The notes: generated by a model from the letters alone, not told the origin. A stretch of DNA of 64,000 nt from Polytrichum commune (GCA_950295325.1 OX485806.1:32922001-32986000), one strand, 5' to 3'. Positions 11,565 to 23,626 are shown, counted from the stretch's first letter. A program made the numbers and translations.

Positions 11565-13330
11565 CTTCACTTCTCAAGTTCCACTGTTCCCAACAAAGCA
11601 GAAAAAAACGACCGTGGTGAGGACTAAGCCTTGAATTAGTAAAAAAGAACCAGATCCCCAATAAAAAATGCTCGGCAAACTTGCAACATATGTCCCAAGC
11701 TTTGTGGGCTAGTGCGCACTAAGCAAGCAGACCAAAATCTTCGTTCATTACCAAAGACCCACTACAGACCAATATATTCCACCATAACACTAAATTTGAC
11801 AGACATCGTCAAATCAATTGTCTGCCTTTACATAGTTGACCACAAGAAAGAATGGATTGCAGATGATCTCCCACTCAAACTATAACTCGGCTGCTATTGC
11901 GGTCACAGGCCACTGCCAGTGAAGGCCTCCCAACACAGGTGGCGGACACGGGACATTCTACTACGAACTTGTACAATTAGAAATCTCAACAAATCTCACT
12001 CAGAAGAAAATGAGGAATGCGATGATACTGAACACCAAACTCTCCCATTGGGAAAGCCAGGATTACTGAACTCTGCAAGTTTCCTCTGAGAATATGATAG
12101 AAGATTTGTCACACTGATTCCAACATATCTCTGATGCTGTCACTTCAATTCTTCACCAACATTCGTACGACAAAGCATTATCGTTGTTCCAAGGCACCAA
12201 AACCTTAGCTGATGCGAGATTCCCCTGAACCAAGCAGCGGCCCGAAGAGAGATTGCAACCAGCGCAACTATTAAATTTAGCATGATTCGACCCTCCATGA
12301 CTAACCATCCACCACTTAAAATTAAAGGTGAAGAGTAGAAAACAGAGGAGGTTGAGACAAAGCGTCTGAAACGAAAGACTAAGAAGAATGAAGCAGCATT
12401 CAAGGGGTCCCGCGCATGCGGCACAAAAGTATGCCTACCGACTCAAAAATTCCTCATGACACTATTCTAACCTCCCTCAAGTCCCACCGTCATGGCTACT
12501 ATAATCGGGAGGATAATTATAACTGCACACATGAACTCGCCACCAATTCTCCGATAATTAGTGCTACAGCGGCTAATTCCTCACAGGCCTCACAGATCAC
12601 ACAATTCGTGGATACATAAAGTCTCTAAAACCTCACAGCCATTGCGGCAGAACAGTCGTCCACCAAACTCCAAGTAACGAAATAACACACAATTACACCT
12701 CGCAAAACTCGATAGTACCATCGCAACGATCCTCAATCCAGACGCACAAATTCCCTTTCGTCTCCTCCTCCTCCTAGAAAATTGACCACCAATTCCTCGC
12801 GACCAAACCAAAACCAGAACCAGGAACAAGAACAAAGAACACAGCCCCTCCTACCGCATTATTATTCCCCACTCATCCCAAACACACTCAACCGCAAGCA
12901 TGTCGCGAAATTCACTCACCAAAATCCACGGCACCAAGAGGAAGAATTCCAAAGAAACACTGCTCCAAATCTTCGACAGGCTTATTTATTCACGATTACG
13001 CCATCCACGCTCCCGGCCGCACCATAACAACGGTTCCAAACCCTTCTGGACCACTCCTGACCTCGATCTTGCACCGAATTGCGTGAAAAAAAGACGGCAA
13101 TGACCAGGGAACGTGGCGGAAGAGATGTAATGACGAGGAGGTTGTGTCGAAATTGCCAATTCAGCGGAAAAACGGAAAAAAGATTGCACCCAGGACGTCG
13201 ACGAAGACGAAGCTCCCACTGCAGGTGCTGTTTGGGGACAGAGACTTCCGGGCTAAGGGAGGAGGAAACTGGTGGCCGTTCGATCTGGTCATGGACGATT
13301 GGAGCCCGTCAGATATGACTGGGTCTGAGT
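11565..13330 (-). promoter_or_regulatory. Probable leader exon, leader intron and promoter of the phospholipase gene
   Basis: On the minus strand an acceptor (TTTGTTGGGAACAG at about 11590) lies just before the ATG. A good donor (GGATTTTG|GTGAGTG, about 12922) ends a GC-richer block at about 12925-13330. This pattern suggests a non-coding first exon and a leader intron of about 1.3 kb. No protein-like frame was found in the block. All of this is inferred from composition and splice sites. Confidence 0.4.
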
Positions 13331-13458
13331 CAAATAACCTTAAATTACCGCGGTAATTTCTCGGTCTAGGGTGAATCGGGAAAAGGAGGGGTAAAACGGA
13401 CGAAGGTGAAAATAAACCGTAGGATCCCTAAGGCCGGGTCAGTTTCTTTAATAACTTG

Positions 13459-13636
13459 AGTAGAGGCACCCAATAACCAATCACTTAAGATTTTTTTCAC
13501 TTTAGCACTCAAACTCAGGACATGTGTCATGGCATTATTGGCTCTGGCCTGATCAGAATTGGGTCCTGGCATAATTGAAATTACGGTATTTTATAGATTG
13601 TCAATAGGCTCCTGATTGGGAATAGGCGTCTCTATT
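13459..13636. mobile_element. Small MITE with AGTAGAGGCACC ends (copy 1)
   Basis: The left end AGTAGAGGCACCCAATAACC is mirrored by a right end that reads, reverse-complemented, AATAGAGACGCCTATTCCC; both continue into CAATCA. It is about 178 bp with no ORF. The same ends occur at 60004-60278 and, one side only, at about 24298. Confidence 0.65.
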
Positions 13637-13639
13637 ATA

Positions 13640-14885
13640 GTCACTAAGCCTAAAGTCCCAAGCTTGGTCCAGGACCAAAAAACGGTCTTGTGTTTTTTAA
13701 AATCCCTCCTATATTATATAAGTAACTAGAACCATGTGGCTAGAGAAGGGAGCTCTAGATTTATCTGAAGTAATGTTTGATAGTTGGCACGTCTTTCCTT
13801 TTTCTTTCTGGAAATGTTTTTCTTTAGGAAATTATATAATCAACGAAAGTTTGAGGAAAATGAATTATGATGTCCAATGCAGACAAAATTGATGTTGTTC
13901 GATACCAACAAGGAAATGATGAGCAATTCTTTTTTCATGTGAAACCCACACATGTCAGTCCTTCACATCTTCTTGTCTTTTTACTTTTTATTTGAATTCT
14001 TTTTTTATGATTGGTTTTCCATCCACAAATTCCATGCAAAAATGACATCTTTTTATCAATTACTTTTCATAAAAGAATTAAAGTAAATTAGATCCATATG
14101 GAATAATATTGTACCGTGCACATACGCATGCATGTCATGACATTTTCCTTTAACAACACTTTTAAATAAATCTAGAGAACTCCTACTTGTTGTCATGGTT
14201 TCATTTTATTTCTTCTTCTCTTTTCATTTTCCAAGGGTTATCACTCAAGTTTTGTACACATGATTGATCAATCATCCAAGAGCAAAAGGATTATCATTAC
14301 ATGCCCGATGTTTCATCCATGGGGGCAGATAACTGTCCTTAATTTCCGTATTTTATCCATGAGTTGATCGGCTATGAGTGATAACCAGCCTTCTAAGTGC
14401 ATGGATGATTCAATGCTCACGTGGCAACGTCAATCACTCTCCGTTTGTTGGTGTTTATTAAGATGTGATATCATCCATACTTTTCAGATTTTGTCTATGA
14501 GTTGATCTCCGTTCTAATTGATAACCAGCTCAAGTATGTGGATGACTCGTTGCTCCTATGGCTCGTCATCCATTCCTCTTCTCATTGGTAATCTAGTCCA
14601 TAGAAGCTTATTTCTCCACCAGAGCATATTGTTCACTTGGGCATTTCACAATTGATATGTCACTTTGAAAGCTCTCAATATTTCAACCGTTATAAGATTT
14701 TACTACATCAAGCAAGTAACCAAGTTATTGATATGATCAATTTTTATTTCTAAATCATCTTACGAAACTTGTGTTTTTTAGGCAATTGTTAAAATTAAAG
14801 AAAATTTTGGTTTTTTATGGTTTTTTTTTCTTATTTGAATATAAATACTTTTAACTTTAGTTCCCATATACTAGTTAAAATTGCT
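13640..14885. other. Intergenic DNA with an eroded tandem repeat related to 54864-55300
   Basis: Most is featureless AT-rich DNA. Between about 14256 and 14625 there are two degraded copies of a unit containing ATGAGTTGATC, GATAACCAGC and GTGGATGA, preceded by ATCATCCAT. The same words occur in the tandem pair at 54864-55300. Confidence 0.5.
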
Positions 14886-14886
14886 A

Positions 14887-15000
14887 CACTAAATACTGTA
14901 TTTAGTGTTGCTTACTATTTGGAATTATGCAATGCTATATCTATTTATTATACATCTCATATTTTGACCCTAAACCAACACCAAAGTAGTCTCATGATAT
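14887..15000. mobile_element. Truncated CACTAAATA-family element
   Basis: CTA|CACTAAATACTGTATTTAGTG followed by TTGCTTACTATTTGGAATTATGCAATGCTAT is the left end of the family seen intact at 6025, 26486 and 59247. No matching right terminus was found downstream. Confidence 0.65.
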
Positions 15001-17245
15001 TAAGGTGGGAAGAATCAAGATAAATCTATAGGGAGTGAGTTTTTATCATACCCCTTAAACATGGTTATCATTAATCCTAAGCCAAAGTAGACCTACATGT
15101 ATGATGCTATATAATGGGTTACAATAGACTAGCACTCAAACATTTCCAAACAAACAATCAATTTCTTAGCAAATCTACAATGAGGTCAATGTAATGAAGT
15201 TAATAAATTTTGACATGTTGCAATTTAGATATGATTAACTAGCGAAAGTCTAGATCATTGTGAGCTAAAATGGTTACATAGTATCCCCAACACCCAGAAA
15301 CCAATAGTGTTGAGTGTGGTTAGGCCAAGACACTCTCACCTCCTTGAGTTGGCCCCCCACCAACATTGTTGAGGTAGAAAGGGTTCAATAAAACCCGATG
15401 CCCATAAAATTGTGGGCCGATTCATCTCCAGTGGGTCCTTTTAGTCTAATTGGGGGTCTCTAAGGTTATTTCCAGGTCGTGTCGTGTTAAATAATAAAGA
15501 AAAAAACTACATGCTAAAATATAATCCTTTGCATTTTCACCTTGGGTGATGTTGGGGGGGGGGGTAACTCAAAGAAGTGGATGTCTAGCCTTGGCCGTTG
15601 AGTGTGGAGTTTGATATCTCTCTCAACCACTATGTATTCAAGTAGAGGTTCATAGTTTCCCACTTTGAAGTTCAAAGTAGGCACCAAATGGAGTCACAGA
15701 GGGAACTGGGTAAATCTACCTTATGTGAACAACTCATCCATCCCAATTCAGAACTCCAACTTTATTACTTTGTTACATATTTTTTACTTTGATGATAAGC
15801 TGCCACAAGAAACACATCATGCAATGGGTGTATTATTGATGTGTGTATGTGTGTGCATGTGTTTTTTTTTCTTCCAACTATCTTCAAGGTACATTAAAAA
15901 ATCATGTTATTATGGACCACAACATTTTTCTAGAGGCCACGGTAATTTTCATAATGAGAATCAATGTGGACCACGTTAATTTTGAACTCACGCTAAATTC
16001 ATATTGAAAAAACAGCATGAGCCACATTAAAAAATTTCCCCATAAAACTAATGTGGGTGATTAGTTTATGTTGTGTTGTTGTTGTTCTGAAACTAATATC
16101 CAATGTGTTGGTTGGAAGTCTACATGAAGACTTAAGGGGAAGACCCAGGGTCTTGGACCCACCTTATATCCACCTTGACTAGAACATTAGTTTGGCCCAC
16201 GCTAATTTTCCACTTGCACTAATAGGACTATGTAGTGTAGCAAGATACCTTCACCTTCCACAACTTTCATTTGTTAAGTGTTGAGTGAGGAGTAAGTAAG
16301 TCTCTATCACTTAAACAATTTTTTTTATATGATACATCCATGATGCTTTGATGTGAAACTTTCGGTTGAGCCAAAAAGAACCAAGCCCATAGTTCATACT
16401 TTAGACCCTTGGGTCGTACTTGGCCCATTCTTAATGCAAGAAGGTCCAAATTTGATGTGGAAAGCAATCACTCTCGTCTATGAATCTATTATACGGCTTA
16501 CCTAGTGCTTTTTTTTTTTTTGGTTTTTTTTTATGAGGCTACTAAATGGACAAGGAAGAATTTCATTTGGCTATTGATTTTTTTTTCATTTAAACTTTTT
16601 AAGTTGGCAATAGGTTACAATTTTTATTCTTCTAAGAAATCAGAGTAAATTTAGGTCACAAGAGAGGCATTGATATGGTGGATGTGTTGGTGAGAACACA
16701 CAAGTTGCGTGTGTTGGAAATTTGGAAAAGGAACATGTCCCAATTTCGCTAGACTAAAATTATAATAACCTTAGAACAAAATAAATTCAACATAGGACTA
16801 ACTATACTCTGCGGTTTACCTATGAAAATAGGTATTAAGCCACCTCTGCCCCCCATGATCATGTGGACATGGAGTAGAGGCGGTGAGCGGACATCACATG
16901 TCAGTGTAAAATGAACATTGATGTTCATTTTTTTTCAATTATTTTTTGTGTACATGGTCTTTGATGCGATGTTGCCATTGAACCCATCAAACCATGTTGA
17001 TCTATGTTATCTTATGGGCTTTATGTCCCTTCATTTTCAAGTTTTGATTCTAGAAGAAAATTAAAATCACCTATAGTTTTTTCTCCAATTTGGCTGCATG
17101 CAGTCACACCAAAAATTAAACACACACCCACATTGGGCATATCATGTCATGTGTTTTTGGCTGAACAACACATTTTTATTCAATCATGCATAGTTTGGCA
17201 TGATCTTATAGAGATCCACATGGAATAATGTGGGTTAATGGGGGT
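15000..17245. other. Intergenic DNA with dispersed repeat fragments
   Basis: 15330-15480 holds a degraded copy (opposite orientation) of the repeat also seen near 21560, 22450-22680, 26030 and 63100. 16107-16180 shares GTTGGTTGGAAGTCT, ATGAAGACT and GGAAGACCCAGGGTCTTGG with 27522-27590. 15552-15563 is a long G run. No gene was found. Confidence 0.5.
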
Positions 17246-17253
17246 GTCTATTT

Positions 17254-18011
17254 CTCGGGGGGTGCACTGTACTAAACATGTACGAGTATACGTGAGTGCA
17301 CAGGAGGGGTATTGATTTGGACCTTGCCGTATTACGTATACATATGGTATACATGTTATAATTTATAATTACGTACATATATGGAAGGCCTTTAAAAAGT
17401 ATACAATAATTGTACTTGTATGGTACTGTTATTATACTACATATCATAAGTTTTCATATTGGACAAGTTTTCATAAGGTTTGGTTTGTTGGGAGAGTTTA
17501 TAGGATGCGGAGGAAGTTTGGTAATCGTTGGGTGGAGTATAGGGATCCAATTGACTTGATGGACCGTCCATCAAACGTGGAGATTGGTTTATGTTGGTAT
17601 CAAAAAGGGGCTAACAACAAGTGGACATATGATCTTACTAATCATTTGATGGTAGACTTAGAGACAATAATTGCATTGGCTACAATGACATATATTGGTG
17701 AATCAAATGTTTATGAGTTACATCCGGGAGATGAAAAAGTTTTCAACGACTTTGCTGATGAAAGCTAGGATATTTTGTTATACATATTATAGGGGTTGAT
17801 TATTGTTCAAAAGTATATTTGTATACTTATGTTAATGACTATATATGAATGGATGTTTTTTTGTGTATACATATTGTCACTTGTATATTTATTGTTGCAA
17901 TTGTATGTGTATTACTTCATTTCACAAAAAATAACTTGTATATAGGGGGTTTTTAGAGTATGCAATGAACGCACATGATTCTAGGTTTTAATGAAAGGTG
18001 CACCCCCCGAG
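17254..18011. mobile_element. Intact 758-bp TIR element carrying one small ORF
   Basis: The left end CTCGGGGGGTGCAC (17254-17267) is matched exactly by its reverse complement GTGCACCCCCCGAG at 17998-18011. The bases immediately outside are GTCTATTT on both sides (17246-17253 and 18012-18019), a perfect 8-bp target duplication. The ends are G/C-rich while the interior is strongly AT-rich, with palindromic GTATAC words (about 17335-17355). An intact 87-codon ORF lies inside on the + strand. An 8-bp duplication fits the hAT superfamily among others, but the terminal bases are not the usual hAT ones, so I leave the superfamily open. The perfect ends suggest a young insertion. Confidence 0.85.
17505..17768 (+). 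CDS. Unrecognised 87-residue ORF inside the TIR element
   Basis: It starts at ATG 17505 and stops at TAG 17766-17768. The composition is protein-like rather than random. It opens with a basic stretch (MRRKFGNRWVEYRDP), has a tryptophan-containing centre (GLCWYQKGANNKWTYDLTNH), then a hydrophobic segment (LETIIALATMTYIG) and an acidic tail (HPGDEKVFNDFADES). It is too short for a full transposase and shows no DDE/D pattern. It could be a captured host exon, an accessory protein of the element, or chance. It starts 251 bp from the left terminus, and no neighbouring exon was found. Confidence 0.45.
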   Translation: MRRKFGNRWVEYRDPIDLMDRPSNVEIGLCWYQKGANNKWTYDLTNHLMVDLETIIALATMTYIGESNVYELHPGDEKVFNDFADES

Positions 18012-18019
18012 GTCTATTT

Positions 18020-19127
18020 GGGGCCCATTCACCTTTTTTAGACACCAAGTTGGGATGTTGGCAAGTTTCTTTACCCCGCCCCCCTTTGGTCTTCATAAGA
18101 TTTGGTGGGGAGGAACTTAAAAAGCAAGACATCCAACCAACCCTTCCATACTTATGGACTAAAGGTGGGTACACTAAATATGGACAATGCTCCTTAATGG
18201 TTTCTATAAATGCAAACATATGCAAGTGTGAAATGTACACATTTGAAAGAAAACCGTGGTGATGGGTGTCAGTTCTCAAGTGAGTGCAGTTGAGTGGCAG
18301 AATGCACACTACAACCGTAGTGAGTGCAACCCTTAGAGCGGCAATCACTTGTGCAAACCAAGCAAGTACAAAGTTATAGCAGCCAATGTCGGATCGTGGC
18401 ACACTATTGCGATACCATTATCAACGCCTTCCATGTAAACTTCTGACCCTCGCATTGAATTTTAGGGTTAGCCCATTTTGTGGGTGCATGCTTGCCTTTC
18501 TTCGTGTGGCAACACTTCATGTTCCCTAAATGTGCAAGCCACATTCCTCACAATCTTGAAACTCCCCCTGCGCTCAAAGTGTGCACCAACGGTGGAGCCA
18601 GCACATCAAAAGGATATGCGGCAAGAAAGGGTGAGAGGGTGAAGGGTCGGTGTTAGATTAATCTCTAGAACGTGGACCTACAAGTGGGACCTTCAAGAAA
18701 CCAACATGGTTGTAAATACCATGCCACAATGTGTTTTATCTTCAACATAGCATGCCATGAACATAGGAATGAAACATAGGACTGCCATAATGTATAGTTG
18801 GATGTGCATGTTAGAACATTAAAGCCAATCAAGTGAATTGTATAGGGGTTAAAATTTTATAATGACACATTGGTTGTGATTTGATAGGCTTAAACAAAAG
18901 ATTCATAGATTGTGAATGTGCTTCAATGCGTTTTGTATATTAATGAATAGTGAGCTTTAAATGTGTTTGAGGCATGTAGGCATTGTGTGGTTGAGGCATG
19001 TGCCTTTGTGTGATTGGATGTGCTTTAGGTAGAGGTTGTTTCATGTTGACCCATATGAGATTGAAAGGTTGGTAAAGTGTGAGAGGCTCCTAGAGGTTGA
19101 ATTCATGGTTGGATGTGCTTGAGGCAC
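18020..19127. other. Intergenic DNA, no gene seen
   Basis: Nothing protein-like. From about 18960 the phrase (T)TGAGGCATG and the words GATTGAAAGGTTGG and GAGAGG(C/T)T recur, related to the tandem units after 19620. Confidence 0.45.
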
Positions 19128-19619
19128 GGGTAGATCACTCTAAGGCATTCTTGTGCACCACGTGCGGCTGGGGGTTTTTTTTTGTTTTGGGGCTATTTAC
19201 CTTCAAGGGTTGAATTAAAGCTCCCTATAATTACTTAAATTTCAAAAATGGCCCATTTGTTTGCACCCTTCCATTACTTATATTGTCCAAGTCACTGCAA
19301 TTTTTTGTACTCTATATTCCTTTTAAGTAATTTTGGACAGACGGAAATCCCAATTATTATCCATCCCCGTGAGTCCTAAACCCATTTACATACCATACTA
19401 AACATACCTTCTAGGATCCTTATCTTCAGCCCCTATATTAATTATTTTTAAAATAATGGCCCACGTTTTATGTCCATCTAACTTACTTATAATGGGATTG
19501 TCTACATTTAATGGCCCCTTCATTATTTGGAATTCCTTTATAATTTTTATTTCAAATGATTTTAATCATCTCTATATTATGCCGCACGTCGTTTTTAAAA
19601 TGCACTAAGTGATCTACCC
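19128..19619. mobile_element. About 492-bp element with GGGTAGATCACT inverted ends
   Basis: GGGTAGATCACT at 19128-19139 is mirrored exactly by AGTGATCTACCC at 19608-19619. Weaker inverted similarity continues inward to CGTGCGGC (about 19164) against GCCGCACG (about 19581). Similar host phrases (GCTTGAGGCA) lie on both sides, suggesting insertion within the local tandem repeat. No ORF. Confidence 0.6.
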
Positions 19620-19621
19620 AT

Positions 19622-19860
19622 GGCTTGAGGCATTGGAAGAGCTCAATGCTTGGCATGTCAACTTCTCGTCCTCAAAAGGTAGAGGTCACTTTATGATCTA
19701 GCATGTGAGATTGAATTCATGGTTGAGTGTGAGAGGTTTCTTTAACATGTTGTGTTTTTGAAAATGCTTGAGGCATTGGTAGAGCCCAATGCTTGGTATG
19801 TCAACTTCTTATGTTCAATAGGTAGAGGTCAATTTATATTATATCTTGTGAGCTTGAATG
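19622..19860. repeat. Tandem pair (about 130 bp) with GCTTGAGGCATTGG units
   Basis: 19622-19740 and 19768-19860 share GCTTGAGGCATTGG, AGAGC(T/C)CAATGCTTGG, ATGTCAACTTCT, AGGTAGAGGTCA and TTGTGAG/ATGTGAG in order. A third partial copy lies left of the inserted element, near 19030-19127. Confidence 0.65.
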
Positions 19861-19984
19861 TTTTAACATTTCCAAACACGAAAGGGTTGCATAATGACCA
19901 CAACCCTAAAACAACACACCTATCATTGTGAAGAGGATGGGTTGGAATAATGCAATGAACCTATAAATGTAGATCCACGAAGTC

Positions 19985-21060
19985 TCAATCCACCACCGCC
20001 AACCTCTCTCTTATTGCATCAAAAGGATTAGGTGCCACATTTATGTCAATATGCCTTGCGTGACCTTCCAAACCCGTGCCATCATATGTTACCATGTATA
20101 GAAGTGATTGATCCAAATCATGTGACTCAAGCTCAACCTCACCATCAAATCGAAGCATATGAGCTCCAAGATTGCTACAATCCTCATGCAATTGCCACCT
20201 ATAGTACATATCCATAAGGGGAGGAGATGCATACATGTGGGGCGTACGTACACTTTCCCAGAAGTTGGGAGGAAGGTGATCATGATAATGCCATACAAAT
20301 TGACTGGGGAGAAGGCAAGCATTGGTGAGATATAGCAAAAGGCATTCCAACACACATAACACACGAGTAGAATGTCAATCATGCATCTTTCAATGAAAAA
20401 ACTCATGAGATGGATAGGCACTAACCCAATTTGCACAAATTAAAGTCGGCCTCATGACGTAAAGAATGAGAATAGTAGGCGTAGCAAAACAATTTGTAGC
20501 CATGCCAATAATCCTCCGCCCTAACCATAAGAGAAGAAACAAAGAGGCAAAAAATGAGAAGAAGAACACAAAACATGCACAAGAAGGGAATGCACCAAAT
20601 TAGCTGCCTAGATATCCACAACCGTGGATCACAAATCAATATCACGATGAATAAAAAAAATCACACCCCAAATCTAAACTATTATGCCAAAGGCCATGTT
20701 TATGCTAGCCTAAGATAGGCATTGATCGTTGTTGCTCAAAGTCATAGCCAGTTGCTCAAAGTCGTAGCCGCTCCGAGCCGCAACAACAACCAACATGCGG
20801 GAATAGCAAGCGTTGGTTAAAGCGCGATGGCTAGCACGAATGTTAGTCACCAAGCATCCTCGTTGGGCAACATAGTTTGGTGTCTTAAAAGGATGAAAAC
20901 CAATGGGCCCATTGGTAAATGCACGACATATGCGGGCTCCGCCCTGGCACCGTCAATTGTGCCAGTTACCAAATTATACATGGCATCCCTCTCCCACCCT
21001 TCACAATTTTGAACAAGGAATTGCCCTGTACCCACTATGTGCAGCCTTAACACCTATAAT
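19985..21060 (-). pseudogene. Decayed multi-exon coding region, family not recognised
   Basis: On the minus strand a protein-like open stretch ends at 19985 (from about 20306: QFVWHYHDHLPPNFW, then MLRFDGEVELESHDL, ending NPFDAIRERLAVVD). A strong acceptor, CTTCTCCCCAG, precedes it. A preceding candidate exon, about 20523-20428 (AEDYWHGYKLFCYAYY), has acceptor CTTATGGTTAG and donor TTGG|GTTAGT. Joining the two gives a one-base phase mismatch, which argues for decay or a missing exon. A further open stretch at 21053-20847 (GWERDAMYNLVTGT) may be an earlier exon. I do not recognise the product; it may derive from a transposon or be a dead host gene. Confidence 0.35.
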
Positions 21061-21469
21061 TTAGAGGTAGATGGCACGGCTTGTTGTCCAAAACCAACAT
21101 TGTAAAAGATGTGTATTACAATAAGATTGAACCATGTGCTCGTCGTTTTGGGTGTCACGTGAACACAATTGGGAGGGTCTATATAATATGATTGTTTGAA
21201 ACAAAGGGAAATTGCTTCTTTGACCTCCTATAAAATTTTGCATCTCAACTTTAATTGCAAACCTTGAAATGACAATCCTCTCAACTTGCAATCAATCATT
21301 GATAGAGGCAATTCCCAATCCAATCTAAACAACTAGAATTGCATTTGGAGCTAGAAGTGTGCACAATAGGGCCACACACCTTAGGTGACACCCTTCAAAT
21401 GGATGACAAGCACACAAGAGTATTGCAGGAAAATCCTATGAATATTTCTTCATTGTCCTAAAATGAACA

Positions 21470-22690
21470 AGACAGAGAGAAAATTATCCCATATGAAGGT
21501 ACCTTTCATACATCCAACCCTAAAATAAAATGCAAACTGGAGACTACATTGAGGTGACACCAAATTCAACTTTAAAGACCCCAAATTAGTCCAGTCCATG
21601 TCAATCGAAATGAATGTACCACAAACCTATAAAGGATCGTGGCTTTTAATGTGGATTGGATGAGAAGTAGGACCCTTATTAGTCGGCAATAATTCCCTTT
21701 TGTTCAACCCTTTTTAGCATTGGAAGCTTCTCATTGGGTTTGATTGTATCTCCACATGATGCCAAGGATGATCCTGTTCCCAATTTATTCCACCTCATCC
21801 ACTTGTGTTCCAAAGGGGTTGGATGAGGTTAGTCATCAACTACTTTCATCCAAATTGGTCGGAGACGTGTGTGATAAGTTGGATTGTGGATTGTAAATGA
21901 GGGATGAAATCAACCGTAAGCTTACTTCAAAACTCTGGTAAACAACAAAAGAGTTATGGATGTGTGTTGAAAAGTTGTGCTTACTTCCGGCTTTTTTAGT
22001 AAAGGAAGGAACAATTATTGTTGTTGTCATTGGAAGTTCTCAAAAAGGAAAGGAATTGATTTACACTCCGTTCACGTTATATATGATGAAGTGCCCACAA
22101 TAATTCCGAAAAGCCTACATTGCACTACTTCCTTTGGATGAAGCAAATGTTGAACCCACTTCACCGTAACATTACTGAGCGGGTGTGGGCCCTGGGATAT
22201 AATACAACCATGGGATGTTGGGAGCTCAGTCTGAATTTGAGTGTCCATGCAGGGGGTTTCGCATCCCATGGTCACATTCCTAGAGCCCACATAATGAACG
22301 CACACTGCTTAATAAAGTTATGACCGATGTTGAAGGCCCCACAAGAAGGCCAGGGTTGGGCACCCACCTTTTGAGTTGGGCCACCACGAACATTACCCAA
22401 GAGAAAAATGCAATCAATTTCATTATAGTATGTAGTTTTTAAGAAAAATAAAATTAGTTGACACCAAACTTAGTACTAGAGGCCTTGAATCAATCTAGAG
22501 GCACCCACTTGAGATGAATGTGTTATAAATTTGTTGGGAGAATGAGAATTATTGTAGTATACGAGCCTACCTCTCATCCATCCACCCAACATGAAAACTT
22601 GACCCCATATAGATTTGTTGCCGAATCATCTCAAATGACCTCTAGGAGTGTAACTTGGAGTCTTTAAAGCTACTTCATGTGTCAAATCAA
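21470..22690. repeat. Degraded copies of a dispersed repeat
   Basis: 21500-21650 contains CATACATCCAACC, ACCCCAAATTAGTCCAG and ACAAACCTATAAAGG. 22450-22680 holds the same words in both orientations, forming a loose inverted pair. Related copies lie at about 15330-15480, 26000-26130 and 63060-63170. The ends are not resolved. Confidence 0.5.
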
Positions 22691-22692
22691 CT

Positions 22693-22891
22693 GATACCCT
22701 CCCCACACTCAATAATGGTAACAACCAGTGGACGGCTCCCACCGGTATGGGGATTGTTTTGTTCGCTTTTAGCCAATGAACAACTAAAACTCACGTACAT
22801 TACATCCAGTCACTCGCTAAAAGTGATAGAAAGTCCCCCATACCGGTGTAAGCCGTCCGTTGGCTATTACCACCAGTAGGTGTGGGGACCA
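22693..22891. mobile_element. About 199-bp foldback MITE
   Basis: The left arm (about 22695-22748: CCCCACACTC, GGACGGCT, CACCGGTATGGGGA) pairs with the right arm (about 22836-22890: TCCCCCATACCGGTG, AGCCGTCCG, GGTGTGGGGA). The inner 20 bases match best. Loop about 85 bp. No ORF; the target duplication is ambiguous. Confidence 0.75.
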
Positions 22892-23625
22892 GCGTCCGGC
22901 AAGAGCCTAAGGCTAATACAAATGCATCCTACAAAATTTGTGACTTAGCCTATAAAATTTTGAAAGTGTAGGGCAAAGAGCCTATGGACAATTTAAAAAC
23001 ATAGGATATCAACCTATGTGATAAAAAACATGTAGGAAATTTTGCCTACAAATTTTTTAAAAGAGAGGATTTTAGCCATTCATCCTTCTTCAAATTGGGA
23101 AATTAGTTGGCCTAAGTACATATCTTTAGGCTATATCTTGCAGGAAGAGTAGAGGTTGAATCAGAAGATGGTGAGGACTTTCACCCTTAAACTCATTTGA
23201 ATTTTAGCAACCTTTCATAACTTATAATCAACTCTTTAAAAAAGAGTTGATTAATCCTTGGCCTTCAAACGTGGTGAAGGGCTTAGCCAGGTTCAATTCC
23301 TGCCAAGGATACCACTTAGTACTCAAATTTTAAATTTAAAGCCTACAACATTAAAAGATATGAAGGATTTTAACCTACTAAAAATAAGTTTTGAAGGCAA
23401 TTGGCGGGTAACTTAAAAACTCAAAAGGTTTTCAACTTACAAAAATTTGATATTGTAGGATGCAACCTATGCCATGAGGGAAATAGCCTATGCCCTTTTA
23501 AAGAGGTAGGCAATTAACCTTAATAACTTCAAAAACTTTTCGGACGTTGGTGGGGACAATATAAGAAAATAAACCTCCGGGTTGCATACTATTTCAAGGC
23601 TTTTATGTTGGATAAATGAGAGGTA
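22892..23625. other. Intergenic DNA with CCTA(C/T)AAAATTT-rich words
   Basis: Short phrases such as GCCTA(C/T)AAA and AACCTA recur irregularly. 23290-23306 (GCCAGGTTCAATTCCTG) looks like an isolated tRNA T-arm but lacks the rest of a tRNA. No gene. Confidence 0.4.
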
Positions 23626-23626
23626 T

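Noticed and set aside
23285..23310. tRNA-like T-arm (GCCAGGTTCAATTCCTG)
   Set aside because: The A-box-like sequence is only about ten bases away and no acceptor or anticodon arms can be drawn, so neither a tRNA nor a SINE is supported.
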